Below are positions 4,514 to 6,179 of a stretch of 6,179 nt of DNA, piece by piece. Under the pieces are notes generated by a model, which ran no database searches, was not told the DNA's origin, and was given only the letters and a program-made list of their open reading frames with translations. Made by a program: the position numbers and the translations under genes. The DNA lies in assembly GCA_902783755.1 (NCBI GenBank), contig CACZSC010000247.1, positions 1-6,179 on the forward strand, in the 5' to 3' direction. How positions within the stretch are numbered: position 1 is the first letter of the stretch; each line of letters begins with the position of its first letter. The stretch is from an uncultured Ruminococcus sp. (GTDB taxonomy: Bacteria > Bacillota > Clostridia > Oscillospirales > CAG-272).

Positions 4514-6179
4514 CTAATTTTCGCCCCGGGCTTCCCTCAGGGCTGCGATCTGTTCTCTGAAATAGTAGTCCATCACGTCTCTCACGGCATATCCGGCCTG
4601 GGTGCCTCCGGAACCCTGCTCGATGACGCAGGTCACCACGATCTCGGGGTTCTCGAAAGGAGCGAACGCGGTCATGATGCCGTTGTCGGACTTGTTCTCG
4701 TATACCTGGGCGGTACCGGTCTTTCCTCCGACGGAGATCTCGTATCCCCTGAAGACGGAGGCTGCGGAGCCGTTGTCCATAACGCCTCTCATCCCTTCCT
4801 TGACGGTGCTGAGGATGTCCCGGCCGATATCCACCGTATCAAGCACCTTCGGGGTCCTTGAGTATATGACCCGTCCAGTGGCGTAGTCCTTCACGCTGTG
4901 CAGGATGCTGGCGGAGTATCTGGTACCTCCGTTCAGCACCGTGGCCAGGTATATCGAAATCTGCAGCGGAGTGAACTGGTTGTCCGACTGGCCGATGGCG
5001 GCCTGGAGAGTGTCACCGGGGCTCCACTGGCCGAGACCGTTCTCGGCCCTGTAATCGGGGCCTGCAAGTATGCCGGTGGATTCCGGCAGCTCGATGCCCG
5101 TGGGCTGGCCCAGACCGTACTTCCTGCAGTATTCGTTCATCTTGGATATGGTCAGGTTGCGGCCCACCTCGTAGAAGAAGTAGTTGCATGATTCCTGGAT
5201 CGCTTCAACGACATTGATCCTGCCATGGGTCTGCTGGCCGTTCGTCAGCAGGTAGAGCCAGCATCTCGGGGTGTATTTTGAATTTTCGTAATATCTGTAT
5301 ATGCCCTCGTCCTCTATGATCGTATCCTTGGTGATGGTCCCTTCGGACAGGGCCGCCACCGCGACTCCGATCTTGAACGTGGAACCGGGAGCGTAGGCTC
5401 CGGTGAGGGCCCGGTTGAACATGGGCTTCAGCTGGTCGTTGCTGAGATAGGGATAGTCCCTGGAGAACGTGGCAAGATTGAAGGTCGGATAGGAGCACAG
5501 GGACAGCACTTCGAAGGTGTCGGCGTCAAGCACGGTCAGAGCCCCCGAGTACGCGTCCTCGCCGGTCAGCGGCTTGTCGGGGTCCGCTTCCTCCCTGATC
5601 TTCATTATGTTTTCCGCCAGGGCGCGCTCGGCGGTCATCTGCATGTCGATATCGATGGTCAGATATACGTCGTGCCCCGGGCTCGGTTCCTTTGTCACTT
5701 CGGCGCTGAGCACGTTGCCGTACTCGTCTTCCGTGATGGTCAGGGTCCCGTCAGATCCCCTCAGATAATCCTCGAAGGCAGCCTCGGCGCCCGAGATGCC
5801 CACTACGGCGTCCATGGGATAGCCCTTCTCCGTATACTGTTCCAGCTCAGCGGCCGGGATCTTGTTCACCAGTCCCAGGATGTGGGAGGCGTATCCCGGA
5901 TAGAGATACTGCCTTGAGCTGCGGACGCTCACGAGAAATCCTGCGGAGTATTTTTCCTCGACTGCCGCGATAAGATCCGTGGTGGCATTTGATGCCAGTA
6001 CGTAGGGCTGGGCCGGTGAGAACCCGGACAGTTCCATGTCGAGCCTTATGAGGAACAGCCTTTTCGCATTGGCCCATGTGTAGTTGCAGAAGGTCTCCGT
6101 CTTTCCCGACGCGCCCTTTTCCTCGGACGTGATGCCGAAATACTTCAGCAGCACCGCCCCTTCACCGTCCGTGCCTTCG
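4514..6179 (-). CDS. Penicillin-binding protein 2-type transpeptidase (5'-partial)
   Basis: Class B penicillin-binding protein: a D,D-transpeptidase that cross-links peptidoglycan stem peptides outside the membrane. 554 residues are visible. The frame is open to the right edge, so the true start, cytoplasmic tail and membrane anchor lie outside. A GTG at 6154 is in frame, but coding sequence continues upstream of it (EGTDGEGA), so it is not taken as the start. Numbering from that GTG codon, residues 1-160 look like the pedestal/dimerisation domain, including RxYLYPGYASHILG near 81-94. The transpeptidase domain follows with all three active-site motifs: STFK at 258-261 (nucleophile Ser258, codon 5381-5383), SCN at 322-324 and KTGT at 478-481. 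AIGQSDNQFTPLQ (386-398) is also typical. No PASTA domains follow; the protein ends 65 residues after KTGT. The family is certain. PBP2/MrdA-like (elongation) is more likely than FtsI-like (division), but the missing N-terminus and upstream genes prevent a firm choice. Stop TAG lies 23 nt before nth. Confidence 0.93.
   Translation of the reverse strand, partial: EGTDGEGAVLLKYFGITSEEKGASGKTETFCNYTWANAKRLFLIRLDMELSGFSPAQPYVLASNATTDLIAAVEEKYSAGFLVSVRSSRQYLYPGYASHILGLVNKIPAAELEQYTEKGYPMDAVVGISGAEAAFEDYLRGSDGTLTITEDEYGNVLSAEVTKEPSPGHDVYLTIDIDMQMTAERALAENIMKIREEADPDKPLTGEDAYSGALTVLDADTFEVLSLCSYPTFNLATFSRDYPYLSNDQLKPMFNRALTGAYAPGSTFKIGVAVAALSEGTITKDTIIEDEGIYRYYENSKYTPRCWLYLLTNGQQTHGRINVVEAIQESCNYFFYEVGRNLTISKMNEYCRKYGLGQPTGIELPESTGILAGPDYRAENGLGQWSPGDTLQAAIGQSDNQFTPLQISIYLATVLNGGTRYSASILHSVKDYATGRVIYSRTPKVLDTVDIGRDILSTVKEGMRGVMDNGSAASVFRGYEISVGGKTGTAQVYENKSDNGIMTAFAPFENPEIVVTCVIEQGSGGTQAGYAVRDVMDYYFREQIAALREARGEN

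Larger units (their letters stand above)
1..6179 (-). other. Probable six-gene operon, both ends outside the window
   Basis: All six genes point left. Junctions are +23, -8, +18, +4 and +28 nt. No junction has room for both a terminator and a promoter, and none shows a GC hairpin with a T tract. Co-transcription is therefore likely, with the promoter to the right of 6179 and the terminator to the left of position 1. Internal promoters inside coding sequence cannot be excluded. Confidence 0.75.

Noticed and set aside
6154..6154. GTG as the start codon of the transpeptidase
   Set aside because: The frame stays open upstream to the edge, and the visible part begins in the middle of the pedestal domain, without the membrane anchor every class B enzyme needs.

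Overview
The window is a single block of six genes, all on the minus strand and packed with almost no space between them, so transcription runs from the right edge to the left. Base composition is GC-rich (high fifties percent by eye), with third codon positions strongly G/C. A Clostridia-type member of the Bacillota is the best guess. This rests on the PBP2-type transpeptidase, the secreted transglutaminase style, the RNHCP protein, and a cysteine tail on the CCA enzyme that resembles a small family I know from Clostridia. I cannot name a genus, and the assignment is an inference.

Layout in transcription order: (1) a penicillin-binding transpeptidase (4514 to the right edge, N-terminus cut off); (2) nth, endonuclease III (3834-4490); (3) cca, the tRNA 3'-end nucleotidyltransferase with an unusual C-terminal four-cysteine extension (2432-3841); (4) a diacylglycerol-kinase-family lipid kinase (1454-2413); (5) a small cysteine-rich RNHCP-domain protein (1135-1449); (6) a secreted transglutaminase-like protein, complete at its N-terminus but cut at the left edge (1-1106). 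Gaps are 23 nt, an 8-nt overlap, 18 nt, 4 nt and 28 nt. No terminator, convincing internal promoter, RNA gene, mobile element or CRISPR array was seen, and no stretch over 300 nt lacks a gene.

The genes look like a co-transcribed set of housekeeping functions (wall synthesis, base-excision repair, tRNA maturation, lipid phosphorylation) ending in a small metal-binding-type protein and an exported transglutaminase-fold protein. There is no obvious single pathway. All reading frames are intact and all expected catalytic motifs are present. The points most worth a second look are the Cys4 tail fused to CCA, the uncharacterised RNHCP protein, the repeat-bearing C-terminal half of the transglutaminase protein, and a small AT-rich, atypical-codon patch inside cca. 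I did not find a clearly new multi-gene system here.
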